DNA of 64,000 nucleotides, from contig NZ_JAFAJM010000014.1 in assembly GCF_019236175.1 (NCBI RefSeq), positions 248,001-312,000 of the forward strand. The letters run 5' to 3'. The stretch is from Chryseobacterium sp. (GTDB taxonomy: Bacteria; Bacteroidota; Bacteroidia; Flavobacteriales; Weeksellaceae). Both the position numbers and the translations under genes were made by a program. Below are positions 26,295 to 36,143 of this stretch, one piece after another; the stretch's first letter is position 1; every line of letters starts with the position of its first letter. The notes under the pieces are model-generated. The model ran no database searches, was not told where the DNA came from, and saw only the letters and a list, made by a program, of their open reading frames with translations.

Positions 26295-28424
26295 TTATGA
26301 TTTTGTTCCCATATCTGATACAATATTCATTGCTTCCTGCAGATAAAGATCTTTTTTCAGATTTTTGATCCACATTTCAGATTTTTTCTTGAACGCTTCA
26401 TCTTTTTTCTCTCTTTCCACTTCACTTGGATACATGATAAACTGAAGTCCGTTTTCAAATTTAGTTAAAGCTTTGAATTTTTCAATCTGAGCTTTTCTTT
26501 GTTTCATCACTTCATTAAACTTATCAATATTCAGGGTAATGGTTTCCTCCTTATCCAGCTTTTCTCTCCACTGAGCAGATTCCAGTAACAGCTGATAATT
26601 GCTGTTTTTAGCCATTCTTCCTGCACTTGCTTTCTCAAGAGCCTGGATATTAAAATAGTTCAGTTTCTCGAATTTTGTTGGCGGAATCTTATCCCATGCT
26701 AATGCATAATCATCATATCTTTCACCTACTTCAGCATAGGTAAAGAAGTCTTTCATCTGGATATCGGAAACAATTCCTTTTCTCTGTGTAGATTCTCCTG
26801 TAATTCTGTAAAACTTCTGAATAGTAAGTTTTAAAGATCCGAAATCATCTTCTGTATTCAGGAATCTATTCAGATCAACAAATGTCTGAACCGTACCTTT
26901 TCCAAACGACTGTGGTGATCCGATAATCATGGCTCTGCCATAGTCCTGCATTACTCCTGCAAGAATTTCGGAGGCAGAGGCAGAAAGTTCATTCTGCATA
27001 ATGACAAGTGGCCCTGTCCAGATCGGAGTTTCATATTTATTCTTTAAAGTCTGGATTTTTCCGTTTCCGTCTTTCACCTGAACGTAAGGTCCGGCATCCA
27101 TGAAAAGTCCCATAATATCTCCTACTTCAGTTAAAGATCCCCCGCCATTATTTCTAAGATCAAGAACAATTCCTTCAATATTCTGGGCTTTAAGCTTAAC
27201 GATTTCATTTTTAATATCGTCCGAGGCGTTTCTTCCTTTCGCATTTTCAAAATCAGCGTTAAAGCTTGGAAGATTAATGAATCCGTATTTCTTTCCATTA
27301 GGAGCATTCACAACAATACTTCTCGCAAAAGTGTCTTCAATGGCTACTTCTTCACGGATCATCGTTACGTCTTTAATACTGCCGTCTTTCTTCTGCACCG
27401 TTAATGTCACCGGAGTCCCTTTTTCTCCTCTGATCAGTCTTACTGCCTCATCAGAAAGCATGCCTACCACATTTACCGCATCATCTTTCGGTTTGGATTT
27501 CACTTTCAGGATTTTATCTCCTTCGGAAAGCTGTTTTGATTTCCAAGCCGGTGCTCCGATGGTAAGTGCTCCCAGATAAAGGTTTCCTTTTTTCTCCTGG
27601 ATAATGGCTCCGATTCCGATTACTTTTCCTGTAAACTGGCTGTCAAAATCTTCCTTATCCTTTGGAGAATAATAGTTGGTATGAGGATCGAAAACTTCAG
27701 TATACGCATTCATATATACGGTAAACCAATCCATTTTCTTTCTCTTTTTGAATCTTGTAAAGGTATCTTTCACAAGATCTTTTACTTCGTCCGTGGCTTT
27801 TTTGATTTTTTCATCAGGACTAAGCACTTTGAAATTGATGGTATCTTTCAGTTTATATTTCTGAACGGAATCCTTTTTCTCTTTTTGAGCTTCTTCTTTA
27901 CTGTTCATCGATTCGATTTCCTGAAGGATATTGTATTTGATGAATTTTTTCCACTCATTATACTGTTCCTGTTTATTGGCAGGTACTTTTTTTAATTTGG
28001 GTTCCAGCGTAAGTGTTTCATCTTCCTTAAGGTTGATAGGTTTGCTGAAAATATCCTGTGTAATCTTGTCGATTTCGTCCACTCTTTGATAAAGTCTGTC
28101 GATCGTCAATTTATAGAAAGTCAGATCTCCCTGGCTGATATAATCATCAAGCTTTGTTTCATGCTTGCTAAATTCATCCATATCAGATTGCAGGAAATAT
28201 CTTTTTGCAGGATCTACCAATTCGAAATAATGCTTATAAACATCCTTCGAATAGGCATCATTAATAGTTTTAGGGCTATAATGCAGATAAGAAAGTGTAT
28301 TTTTTACGCTCACCATTATTGTTTGCATCTTTTCATCGTCATTCTTCGGCGAGTTGAAACAAAACATCAGACTTGTTAATGGAATTAGTAGTAAAAATTT
28401 ATTCAGTTTGAAATTTTTCCACAT
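26295..28424 (-). CDS. prc: Carboxy-terminal processing (tail-specific) protease, S41 family
   Basis: A 709-residue periplasmic or membrane-anchored serine protease that degrades proteins by their C-terminus. It has an N-terminal hydrophobic segment (residues 10-25), a helical N-domain, a PDZ domain (about 245-330, with GIGAIIQEKKGNLYLG), and the S41 core with nucleophile Ser near residue 480 (NELSASASEIL) and Lys near 505 (SFGKGTVQ). The long C-terminal helical extension is the Prc/Tsp-type DUF3340 region. Length and order match E. coli Prc. Confidence 0.93.
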   Translation of the reverse strand: MWKNFKLNKFLLLIPLTSLMFCFNSPKNDDEKMQTIMVSVKNTLSYLHYSPKTINDAYSKDVYKHYFELVDPAKRYFLQSDMDEFSKHETKLDDYISQGDLTFYKLTIDRLYQRVDEIDKITQDIFSKPINLKEDETLTLEPKLKKVPANKQEQYNEWKKFIKYNILQEIESMNSKEEAQKEKKDSVQKYKLKDTINFKVLSPDEKIKKATDEVKDLVKDTFTRFKKRKKMDWFTVYMNAYTEVFDPHTNYYSPKDKEDFDSQFTGKVIGIGAIIQEKKGNLYLGALTIGAPAWKSKQLSEGDKILKVKSKPKDDAVNVVGMLSDEAVRLIRGEKGTPVTLTVQKKDGSIKDVTMIREEVAIEDTFARSIVVNAPNGKKYGFINLPSFNADFENAKGRNASDDIKNEIVKLKAQNIEGIVLDLRNNGGGSLTEVGDIMGLFMDAGPYVQVKDGNGKIQTLKNKYETPIWTGPLVIMQNELSASASEILAGVMQDYGRAMIIGSPQSFGKGTVQTFVDLNRFLNTEDDFGSLKLTIQKFYRITGESTQRKGIVSDIQMKDFFTYAEVGERYDDYALAWDKIPPTKFEKLNYFNIQALEKASAGRMAKNSNYQLLLESAQWREKLDKEETITLNIDKFNEVMKQRKAQIEKFKALTKFENGLQFIMYPSEVEREKKDEAFKKKSEMWIKNLKKDLYLQEAMNIVSDMGTKS

Positions 28425-28464
28425 AAACTGTCTCGTATTTATTAATTTTTTTTAAATAAGTATT

Positions 28465-28485
28465 GTAATTAGTAGCACTAATTAC
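28465..28485. promoter_or_regulatory. Perfect inverted repeat in the leader of the protease gene
   Basis: GTAATTAGT and ACTAATTAC (9 bp each, 3-bp centre AGC) form a palindrome about 40 bp before the protease start and just downstream of its likely promoter. It could be a repressor site or an RNA hairpin. No T-run follows. Confidence 0.5.
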
Positions 28486-28932
<447 letters not shown>

Positions 28933-29271
28933 GCCTCAACAATTATTACCGATTATCAGACTTAAACGGATGTTGATTTCCAACAGAACGGAACTTCTGT
29001 TCACAGGAAAGAAACATCTGTGAAGTTCTGATATGTTTTGTTTTTTATGAAAATTTTATTTCTCTGAAACATTGTATTTCTCTTCTGTTTTTATGGTATT
29101 TTTTCTCTTTTTCTCCTGTTTTTTAAGTAATCTGATTCATTTATAAGCAATAAGATGTTTTGCAGCAGCTTATTTTTAACTACATTTGATGTGTTGAAAA
29201 AAATTTCTTTTTATCCTATTCAATCAACGGGCAAATTGCACTTTACTTATAAAAAATAATTAGCATAATTT
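28933..29271. other. Intergenic region with a branched hairpin upstream of surE
   Basis: CAGAAC...TTCACAG (28984-29006) pairs with CTGTGAAGTTCTG (29018-29030). The left arm contains an extra 10 bases that can form their own CAGAA/TTCTG hairpin. A T-rich tract follows (to 29046). It may end the small-membrane-protein transcript. The remainder is pyrimidine-rich with no gene seen. Confidence 0.4.
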
Positions 29272-30066
29272 ATGGAAAGACCGCTTATTCTGGTTACTAA
29301 TGATGATGGAATTACAGCACCTGGTATCAGAAATCTTATAAACTTTATGAATGAAATAGGAGAAGTAGTTGTTGTAGCTCCCAACTCTCCTCAAAGTGGA
29401 AAAGGCCACGCTATTACCATTAATTCTACTTTAAGCTACGAAGAAGTTAACCTTGACGGGCCACAAACAGATTTTTCGTGTAGCGGAACCCCCGTAGATT
29501 GTGTTAAAATGGCTTTGGATAAGATCCTGAAAAGAAGACCGGATATTGTGGTATCAGGAATCAATCATGGGGCCAACTCCTCTATTAATGTGATCTATTC
29601 CGGGACAATGTCTGCTGCTGTAGAAGCGGGTGTGGAAGGAATTCCTGCCATCGGGTTTTCATTACTTGATTTCAGCTGGGAAGCAGACTTTACGCAGGCA
29701 AAGGAATATATTCAGAATATTGTAAGAAGAACTCTTGAAAAACCAATGCCGAAAGGAATTGTTCTGAATGTTAATATTCCCAAGCTGCCCGCGGAAGAAA
29801 TAAAAGGGGTAAAAGTCTGCAAACAGGCTCATGCGAAATGGGAAGAAAGTTTTGACGAAAGAATAAACCCACACGGTAAAAAATATTACTGGCTTACCGG
29901 ATATTTCAATAATATGGATGAATCCGAAGATGCTGATGAAACGGCATTGGCCAACGGATATATTTCGATTGTTCCCGTAAAATTTGATCTTACCGCTTAC
30001 GAGTATATGAAAACACTGGAAGAGGTAATGTCTTTTGAAAACGCAAAAGAAATTAAACAATCCTAA
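29272..30066 (+). CDS. surE: 5'/3'-nucleotidase SurE
   Basis: Removes phosphate from nucleoside 5'- and 3'-monophosphates. The 264-residue protein begins with the family signature ILVTNDDGITAPG, where D11 and D12 bind the metal, and has NSPQSGKGHAIT and VSGINHGANS as further active-site loops. The length is normal. It is monocistronic and ends at a strong hairpin shared with the radical SAM gene on the other strand. Confidence 0.94.
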   Translation: MERPLILVTNDDGITAPGIRNLINFMNEIGEVVVVAPNSPQSGKGHAITINSTLSYEEVNLDGPQTDFSCSGTPVDCVKMALDKILKRRPDIVVSGINHGANSSINVIYSGTMSAAVEAGVEGIPAIGFSLLDFSWEADFTQAKEYIQNIVRRTLEKPMPKGIVLNVNIPKLPAEEIKGVKVCKQAHAKWEESFDERINPHGKKYYWLTGYFNNMDESEDADETALANGYISIVPVKFDLTAYEYMKTLEEVMSFENAKEIKQS

Positions 30067-30088
30067 TTGTCGTCTTATAAAAAATTAC

Positions 30089-30125
30089 AAGGCATGAAAA
30101 AATTATTTTTTCATGCCTTATTTTG
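30089..30125. terminator. Terminator between surE and the radical SAM gene
   Basis: A 14-bp stem AAGGCATGAAAAAA/TTTTTTCATGCCTT with a short loop lies between the two converging stop codons. Confidence 0.85.
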
Positions 30126-30139
30126 GGGTTATTTCAATG

Positions 30140-31543
30140 TTAGAAAAGTACTTTATCCTCTTTTCTGAGTTCTTCGAGATAGCTTTTCTTATCGTCCCTA
30201 TAGAAGAGGTTCATCGTTTCAAAAGGAATTAATTTAAGATCTTTATTCACGATATGAACGCAGGATTTTTTTACGGCTCGAACATCAAAATCGTGGGCAT
30301 CCATAAAATTCATAATGATAATTCTGAATAGGTTATCATAATCGAGATCAGGAGCACATACTTCCGGGAGGCAGCAAAGTAACTGGTTTACTTTAGGTTT
30401 TACTTTATCTACGGAAATGCCTGTACTGAAAATATCCAGCAGCTGCATATGAAGCCCTGCATCCTGTTCATAAACAATTGTATTTCTGGATTCGTTATTC
30501 AGGAGATCGGCAGGATTGATATACCGGGTTAAAGGAATGATTTCTCCTTCTAGTTTTAAGATATATCCCATTGCCAGAGCATCAGGGTTACAGGGAACCG
30601 GAATAATATCGTCTAAATTCAGAAGCGGAAACTGACTCAGGATTTCCTGTCTTACTTCCGTTAAGGTAATTTTTTCATGCGCAGAGTCGTCTCTGTTTCT
30701 TCCGGCAATCTCCACGGGCTGAAAGGTAATACCACGTACACATTTCTGTTTCAGGGCAAATTCGATGATCTTCCCGATCTCATCAATATTCTTATCTTTT
30801 TGAAGAACAATCACCAGTGTGGTGGAAAGATTCAGGGCATTCAGTTTTTCCAGGGCCTTCATTCTTACGGAAGTAAGATCTTTTCCTCTGAAATCCTCCA
30901 GCACTTCAGGTTTAAAAGAATCAAACTGAAGATACACTTCAAATTCAGGAGCATAGGCAGCCAGTTTTTCTGCAAATCCGGGATCATTGGCAATTCTTAT
31001 TCCGTTGGTATTCAGCATCAGGTGCTTTATCGGTTTTGATTTGGCAATATTCATGATTTTAAAAAATTCCGGATGAATGGTAGGTTCTCCGCCACTGATC
31101 TGAACAACGTCCGGTTCTCCTTCATTTTTCACGATAGCATCAAACATAGCTTCTATTTCCTCAAGACTCCTGTGATTTCCATAATGAGGCGAAGACATGG
31201 CATAGCAGGTAGGACAGGTCAGATTGCAACGGTCTGTCACTTCTACAATAGAAAGGCAACTATGTTGTTCATGATCCACACACAGCCCGCAGTCATAGGG
31301 ACATCCGTATTCGACATCTGTTCCGAAATGAAGCGGCATTTCAGAGGCTTTATTATAGTTTCTTATATTTTTATAATACTGAACATCCGAAGCTATTCTG
31401 GTTTTAAAAAAACCGTGATCAGGACATCTTTTAGTCATAAATACAGCTTCATCCTCAATAATAATCTTCGCTCCTACCCTTTTCAGACATTCAGGGCAAA
31501 GGCTGATCGTATAATCGTAATAAGTATAGTTTCTTACCGGCAT
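30140..31543 (-). CDS. MJ0619/Tes-like radical SAM enzyme
   Basis: A 467-residue protein. The N-terminal part has CPEC (C16, C19) and CPDH (C40, H43) like a zinc or rubredoxin-type site, then C81-x3-C85-x2-C88 followed by VDHEQHSC. The radical SAM motif is C106-x3-C110-x2-C113 (CNLTCPTC) with ISGGEPT further on. The C-terminal part adds CCLPEVC and KKSC. This is the layout of the MJ0619 family, which includes archaeal tetraether lipid synthase and a proposed pterin methylase. It is the last gene of an operon with an Lgt-like protein and a small membrane protein, which hints at lipid chemistry. The substrate is unknown. Confidence 0.8.
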   Translation of the reverse strand: MPVRNYTYYDYTISLCPECLKRVGAKIIIEDEAVFMTKRCPDHGFFKTRIASDVQYYKNIRNYNKASEMPLHFGTDVEYGCPYDCGLCVDHEQHSCLSIVEVTDRCNLTCPTCYAMSSPHYGNHRSLEEIEAMFDAIVKNEGEPDVVQISGGEPTIHPEFFKIMNIAKSKPIKHLMLNTNGIRIANDPGFAEKLAAYAPEFEVYLQFDSFKPEVLEDFRGKDLTSVRMKALEKLNALNLSTTLVIVLQKDKNIDEIGKIIEFALKQKCVRGITFQPVEIAGRNRDDSAHEKITLTEVRQEILSQFPLLNLDDIIPVPCNPDALAMGYILKLEGEIIPLTRYINPADLLNNESRNTIVYEQDAGLHMQLLDIFSTGISVDKVKPKVNQLLCCLPEVCAPDLDYDNLFRIIIMNFMDAHDFDVRAVKKSCVHIVNKDLKLIPFETMNLFYRDDKKSYLEELRKEDKVLF

Positions 31544-31552
31544 AATTAAATT

Positions 31553-31786
31553 TTAAAGTCCACCACAGATAAATCCACTGATCAGGCCACAAATAAGGAG
31601 GCTGATGACCATCGTTTGTATAAATTGTTTTTTACTGAATTTCCTTTCTCCTTTCCATTCATAGATTACTTTAGTAATCAAAGCCACGACCAGGGAAATA
31701 AAAAGGGCACCCAGAATAATCATTCCAATGATCATGATGACGACACCGGCAAGGTTTCCGACCTCTAAAATTGTTAAATTTCTCAT
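31553..31786 (-). CDS. Small two-helix membrane protein in the radical SAM operon
   Basis: A 77-residue protein with two membrane segments (about residues 10-42 and 57-75) separated by a charged stretch (YEWKGERKFSKKQF). Its start overlaps the stop of the Lgt-like gene by 4 bp, and it ends 9 bp before the radical SAM start, so the three genes look like one translationally coupled unit. The family is not recognised. Confidence 0.7.
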   Translation of the reverse strand: MRNLTILEVGNLAGVVIMIIGMIILGALFISLVVALITKVIYEWKGERKFSKKQFIQTMVISLLICGLISGFICGGL

Positions 31787-32538
31787 CTTGAATATTTTAA
31801 GTGTAAGGATTTAGTATTTTTAATTGTATAAATGTAGTAAATAATTACACAAATACAGACCATTTGTATGGTTCCCAGACTACCCGTAATTTCTACTCTT
31901 GGTTTAATAAAATCAAGAAAGAATCTGAAAGTGAAATAGCTTAACATAAATACCTTAAAAATATATCCTGAAGGATATTTTCTCCCTTGCTGAATATATT
32001 TTAACCCTGCCCATAAAAGAATCAGGAAAACAATTTCATACAAGGCAACGGGATGTCTCAGATACTGATCCCCAAGATGCATTCCAAAAACAGAGTCGGT
32101 AGGTAGCCCATAAGTTTCTTCATAGATTCCGGTGAGGAAACAGCCCACCCGTCCGATAATAATGGCAAACATTAAAGGGAATACAATTAAATCTCCTGTA
32201 CTATCTTTATGTCTGACGATTTTTTTAGCCAGCTCCACTCCTATTAACCCAAAGGCGAGGCCACCAACAATGGTATTGTTTGACCAGAATCTCTTAAAGC
32301 TGAAGTTTTCAAATAAAGAATATGGGTTTTCAAGATTCCCAATGAGCTTGGAACCTAGTAAAGCTCCGGCAGTTGCTCCTATTAAAACAGCTGCTGAAGT
32401 ATTAAATGATAATTTTTCTTTGGATTTCCTTTTAAGGTAAAAATAATACCGCATCCCCAAAAATATTCCAACCGCCTCAAAAAAAGGATGTGCAAGGACT
32501 GTATTACCGAAAATATGAAAAGTTACAGGAAAATCCAT
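31783..32538 (-). CDS. Lgt-like (prolipoprotein diacylglyceryl transferase fold) membrane protein
   Basis: A 251-residue protein with about seven membrane helices. It retains parts of the Lgt signature: GRVGCFLTG (Lgt has GRxGNFxNG), RHPVALYE and FRFFLDFI. Compared with E. coli Lgt, the essential H103 position reads V (TIVGGL) and N146 reads C, so canonical diacylglyceryl transfer to lipoproteins is doubtful. It heads the operon with the small membrane protein and the Tes-like radical SAM enzyme. The -7-like TATTTTTG at 32544-32551 lies only 5 bp before the ATG, which would make a leaderless transcript. Routine annotation would call it lgt. Confidence 0.75.
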   Translation of the reverse strand: MDFPVTFHIFGNTVLAHPFFEAVGIFLGMRYYFYLKRKSKEKLSFNTSAAVLIGATAGALLGSKLIGNLENPYSLFENFSFKRFWSNNTIVGGLAFGLIGVELAKKIVRHKDSTGDLIVFPLMFAIIIGRVGCFLTGIYEETYGLPTDSVFGMHLGDQYLRHPVALYEIVFLILLWAGLKYIQQGRKYPSGYIFKVFMLSYFTFRFFLDFIKPRVEITGSLGTIQMVCICVIIYYIYTIKNTKSLHLKYSR

Positions 32539-32599
32539 GACTTCAAAAATAATCCATTTCAGATTATTTACTACCTTTATTCTGATAAATAATTACAAA

Positions 32600-33637
32600 A
32601 TGCGCATAGAATATGACATAAAACTCGGGTTCAAGGATGTAATGTTCCGCCCGAAACGCTCCACTCTGAAATCCCGCTCAGAAGTGAATCTGGAAAGAGA
32701 ATTCACATTCAGGCATACTGGTAAAAAATGGAGCGGTGTTCCTGTTATTGCAGCCAATATGGATACGGTAGGTACTTTTGAGATGGCTGTAGAACTGGCA
32801 AAAGATAAAATTATTACCGCCATTCACAAGCATTATACTCCTGAAGAATGGAGCCGGTTTCTGAACAGCCAGCCTGAAAGTATTCATCAGTATATTGCTC
32901 TGAGTACGGGAACAGGAAAGGCGGATGAAGAAAAAATCAGACAAATCTTAGAAAAACACCCGAAAGTCGAATTTCTCTGTATCGATGTAGCGAATGGCTA
33001 TTCGGAACATTTTGTGGAATTTGTGAAGAAGGCAAGGGCAAATTTTCCGGATAAAATCATTATAGCGGGTAATGTGGTTACCGGAGAAATGGTAGAAGAA
33101 CTGCTTTTGGTAGGTGCAGATATCATTAAAGTAGGTATCGGGCCTGGTTCTGTTTGTACAACAAGAGTAAAAACAGGAGTCGGATATCCTCAGCTTTCTG
33201 CCATTATCGAGTGTTCTGATGCGGCTCATGGTTTGGGAGGGCACATTATTGCAGACGGAGGTTGTAAAGTTCCGGGTGATGTCGCTAAAGCTTTCGGAGG
33301 CGGTGCCGATTTTGTAATGCTGGGCGGAATGTTTGCCGGGCATGATGAAAGCGGTGGAGAAATGATTGAAGAAGACGGCAAAAAGTATCGCCTTTTCTAT
33401 GGGATGAGTTCCAAAACTGCAATGGATAAGCATTCCGGAGGAGTTGCAGAATACCGTGCTTCCGAAGGAAAAACAGTGAAAGTAGCTTATAAAGGCCCTG
33501 TCTCAGAAACAGTAAAAGATATTTTAGGAGGGGTACGTTCTACCTGTACGTACGTAGGAGCTTCCAAACTTAAAGAGCTTTCCAAGAGAACTACTTTTAT
33601 CAGGGTTCAGGAGCAGGAAAACCAAATATTTACCTGA
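32600..33637 (+). CDS. guaC: GMP reductase
   Basis: Reduces GMP to IMP with NADPH in purine salvage. The 345-residue chain and its catalytic C186 ([11 protein letters not shown]) match E. coli Gua[13 protein letters not shown] and the end KRTTFIRV distinguish it from IMP dehydrogenase, and no CBS domains are present. I chose the ATG at 32600; a frame open to 32537 would extend into the divergent promoter region of the Lgt-like gene. Confidence 0.93.
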   Translation: MRIEYDIKLGFKDVMFRPKRSTLKSRSEVNLEREFTFRHTGKKWSGVPVIAANMDTVGTFEMAVELAKDKIITAIHKHYTPEEWSRFLNSQPESIHQYIALSTGTGKADEEKIRQILEKHPKVEFLCIDVANGYSEHFVEFVKKARANFPDKIIIAGNVVTGEMVEELLLVGADIIKVGIGPGSVCTTRVKTGVGYPQLSAIIECSDAAHGLGGHIIADGGCKVPGDVAKAFGGGADFVMLGGMFAGHDESGGEMIEEDGKKYRLFYGMSSKTAMDKHSGGVAEYRASEGKTVKVAYKGPVSETVKDILGGVRSTCTYVGASKLKELSKRTTFIRVQEQENQIFT

Positions 33638-33675
33638 TAGGGATCTGCATCAGGAAGAAAAATATTGTTATCAAA

Positions 33676-33712
33676 AAAGAGGCTGTACATTCTGTAACAG
33701 CCTCTTTATATT
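33676..33712. terminator. Bidirectional terminator between guaC and fabG
   Basis: An 11-bp stem AAAGAGGCTGT/ACAGCCTCTTT with A- and T-rich flanks lies between two converging stops. Confidence 0.88.
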
Positions 33713-33713
33713 T

Positions 33714-34457
33714 TTAAGTTAACATTCCTCCGTCAACGTTCAGTGTCTGTCCTGTAATATAAGAAGCCATTTCGCTTCCTAAGAACACACACGCATTCGC
33801 AACATCTACTGGCTGTCCTCCTTTCTTCATCGGGATTCCTTCTCTCCATTCCTGAACAATCTTTTCATCTAAGACAGCTGTCATTTCTGTTTCAATGAAT
33901 CCTGGTGCAATGGCATTACATCTGATATTTCTGGAACCTAACTCCAATGCAATAGATTTTGTAAATCCGATAACTCCTGCTTTAGAAGCCGCATAGTTGG
34001 CCTGTCCTGCATGTCCTTGTATTCCGACTACTGAAGTCATATTAATGATAGATCCTGATCTTGCTTTCATCATTGGTTTGATGACCGCTTTTGTAAGGTT
34101 GAAAACCGAATCTAAGTTGACTCTCAATACCTGGTCCCAATCTTCTTTAGACATTCTCAATAGCAGGTTGTCTTTTGTAATCCCTGCATTGTTTACCAAA
34201 ATATCAATCTGCCCAAACTCTGCCATTACTTCTTCCACCAATTTCTGAGCGGCATCGTAATCTGACGCATCAGACTGATAACCTTTGATTTGGGTTACAG
34301 AACTTAAAGTGGCTTCTAATTCTTTAGCTTTGTCTACAGAGCCGGCATAGGTAAATGCTATTTTTGCACCTTGCTTTGCAAATACTTCAGCGATCCCCTT
34401 TCCGATTCCTCTTGTAGCTCCGGTAATTAGTGCTACTTTTCCTTCTAATAATTTCAT
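33714..34457 (-). CDS. fabG: 3-oxoacyl-[acyl-carrier-protein] reductase
   Basis: NADPH-dependent reduction of 3-ketoacyl-ACP in fatty acid synthesis. The 247-residue short-chain dehydrogenase has TGATRGIG (residues 10-17), NNAG, the catalytic Ser in NMTSVVG and YAASKAG, and ends with the family SYITGQTLNVDGG. The ATG at 34457 is preferred over a TTG at 34469. A TATCTTTG promoter box lies about 95 bp upstream. It is monocistronic. Confidence 0.93.
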   Translation of the reverse strand: MKLLEGKVALITGATRGIGKGIAEVFAKQGAKIAFTYAGSVDKAKELEATLSSVTQIKGYQSDASDYDAAQKLVEEVMAEFGQIDILVNNAGITKDNLLLRMSKEDWDQVLRVNLDSVFNLTKAVIKPMMKARSGSIINMTSVVGIQGHAGQANYAASKAGVIGFTKSIALELGSRNIRCNAIAPGFIETEMTAVLDEKIVQEWREGIPMKKGGQPVDVANACVFLGSEMASYITGQTLNVDGGMLT

Positions 34458-34552
34458 ATTCGTTAACAATTATTTTTCTTTATAACTCATTCAGCGTGTG
34501 AATGCTGACTCAATCAATATCAATAATTCCTTTTCTGGAATTAAACGGTGTG

Positions 34553-34560
34553 CAAAGATA
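34553..34560 (-). promoter_or_regulatory. -7 box of fabG
   Basis: TATCTTTG on the minus strand is an exact TAnnTTTG match in the typical TATCTTTGC context. Candidate TTG elements lie 15 and 24 bp upstream. Confidence 0.5.
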
Positions 34561-34631
34561 TTACAAAATGTCATGCAATGCATTCAATTCATCAAATTAC
34601 TTAATTTTTTTGCACTTTTTTTACTATATTA

Positions 34632-36143
34632 TCAAAGTCTGCGTGTGGTACCTTTAAATCTTGTGAAATAGACAAAGTCTGATTTCTTATCTTTATCCAT
34701 CCTTAATACTTCCTTCTGCCAGAGATACTTATCATAGATAATCTCTTTCAGCGGCTCGTTCTGGAAATTCAGTACTCCATATCTGCCTTCTTTTTTTACA
34801 ACAATTTCATTTTCAGAATTGTCAAAGACTATAATATCTTCATAAAGAAAAGGAACAATCTCTTTTCCTTTTTCATCCAGAATCCCATAGCGGTTGTCTG
34901 TATTTTTACACACCAGCGGTTTTGAATACTCATTCAGAGGATTAAAATAATCCGTATCCTGATTCTTAATAAAGCTGATATTCTTAAGTTCCTTTTCAGA
35001 CAGGCTATTCACTGAAAGCTGATAGTATTTCTCCTGTTTTCTGATCAGCAGATTATCAGGATAAAAGCCCAGTATCTGTGTCCCTTCACTAATCACATTC
35101 TTAAGATTCTTATCCAGTAGTTTTTCTTCTTCTCCTTTTTTAAGATATATAAAATTCCTGCCTGAAATAATGAAACTTTTAATAAAATCATATTCCGGAG
35201 GAATAATAATGTTTCCCTGCAGATTAACAACTCCGTATTTTTTAGCTTTGTCGTTGTATACATTAAAATACTGATCAAATAAAGGATTTAAATATCTGAA
35301 ACTATTAGGGTAAAGTTTACGGTCTTTTTTATAGAAAACGGTTATTTTGTTGCTTTTTCTTAGATAAAGATATTCTTTTTGACCAAAATATTCCGGACTG
35401 ATCTCATCAAAGATTTCCTCAGCCATTGCATTGTCATCTTTATCGATCAGCCCATACTTTCCGGTACTTTTATTTTTAGTAATCAGGTACGGAAAAGCGT
35501 TGATATCAGTAATCTGTTTTGAGAATTTATAAAGGGTTTGCCCCTCTGTTCCGATAATTTCACTCTGACTGTCCTCATTTACAATCAGAGCCCGGCCTTC
35601 CTCAAAGTTATAATCTTCTTTAAACTCCCGCTCACTGAGCTTTTTTCCATTGAAATCATATAAAAACCATTTCTTATCTTTTAAAACAAAAAACCGGTTC
35701 TTTCCTGCAAATCTTATCCGATCCGAATGAGGAATGATCAGACTACCCTTATAATCATACACCGCTTCTTTATCCTGTTTTGAGGCGATGATTCTCTCTC
35801 TACTCAGCCACGGTGTATTAAATTCCTGATCATCAAAAGAAATCACTTCATTCCCTTTTTCATCAATCACCGCAGACTTTGCTCTGCTTCCTTCTTCAGA
35901 CCGTATAACAAATTTATTTTTAAATATATGATAGATGCTTCCTCTGTAAGGTGATTCAAAAGTAACAGTTCCCAAAGAATCCACTATTCCCTGTTTTTTA
36001 GTCACAGGATCGTATACCGTACCATATCCTCCTGCGTACGAGCCCACCTCTTTTCCTATTTTTTTTGATAAAAGAACTTTGGTATACTGATTAGTCTGTG
36101 CAGCACAGATGGCCGAGCACAAAACAAAAACTATTTTTTTCAA
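34632..36143 (-). CDS. WG-repeat exported protein
   Basis: A 503-residue protein with a signal peptide (to CAAQ). It is built of about eight WG-type repeats, each of the form KYG(L/V)(I/V)D..G..(I/V)PxxYD, for example GKYGLIDKDDN, KKYGVVNLQGNIIIPPEYD and NRYGILDEKGKEIVPFLYED. WG repeats form a beta-structured binding surface; no enzyme domain is visible. The start is a TTG directly after the rsmI stop codon, the only position that gives the signal peptide. It is cotranscribed with rsmI. Confidence 0.82.
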   Translation of the reverse strand: MKKIVFVLCSAICAAQTNQYTKVLLSKKIGKEVGSYAGGYGTVYDPVTKKQGIVDSLGTVTFESPYRGSIYHIFKNKFVIRSEEGSRAKSAVIDEKGNEVISFDDQEFNTPWLSRERIIASKQDKEAVYDYKGSLIIPHSDRIRFAGKNRFFVLKDKKWFLYDFNGKKLSEREFKEDYNFEEGRALIVNEDSQSEIIGTEGQTLYKFSKQITDINAFPYLITKNKSTGKYGLIDKDDNAMAEEIFDEISPEYFGQKEYLYLRKSNKITVFYKKDRKLYPNSFRYLNPLFDQYFNVYNDKAKKYGVVNLQGNIIIPPEYDFIKSFIISGRNFIYLKKGEEEKLLDKNLKNVISEGTQILGFYPDNLLIRKQEKYYQLSVNSLSEKELKNISFIKNQDTDYFNPLNEYSKPLVCKNTDNRYGILDEKGKEIVPFLYEDIIVFDNSENEIVVKKEGRYGVLNFQNEPLKEIIYDKYLWQKEVLRMDKDKKSDFVYFTRFKGTTRRL

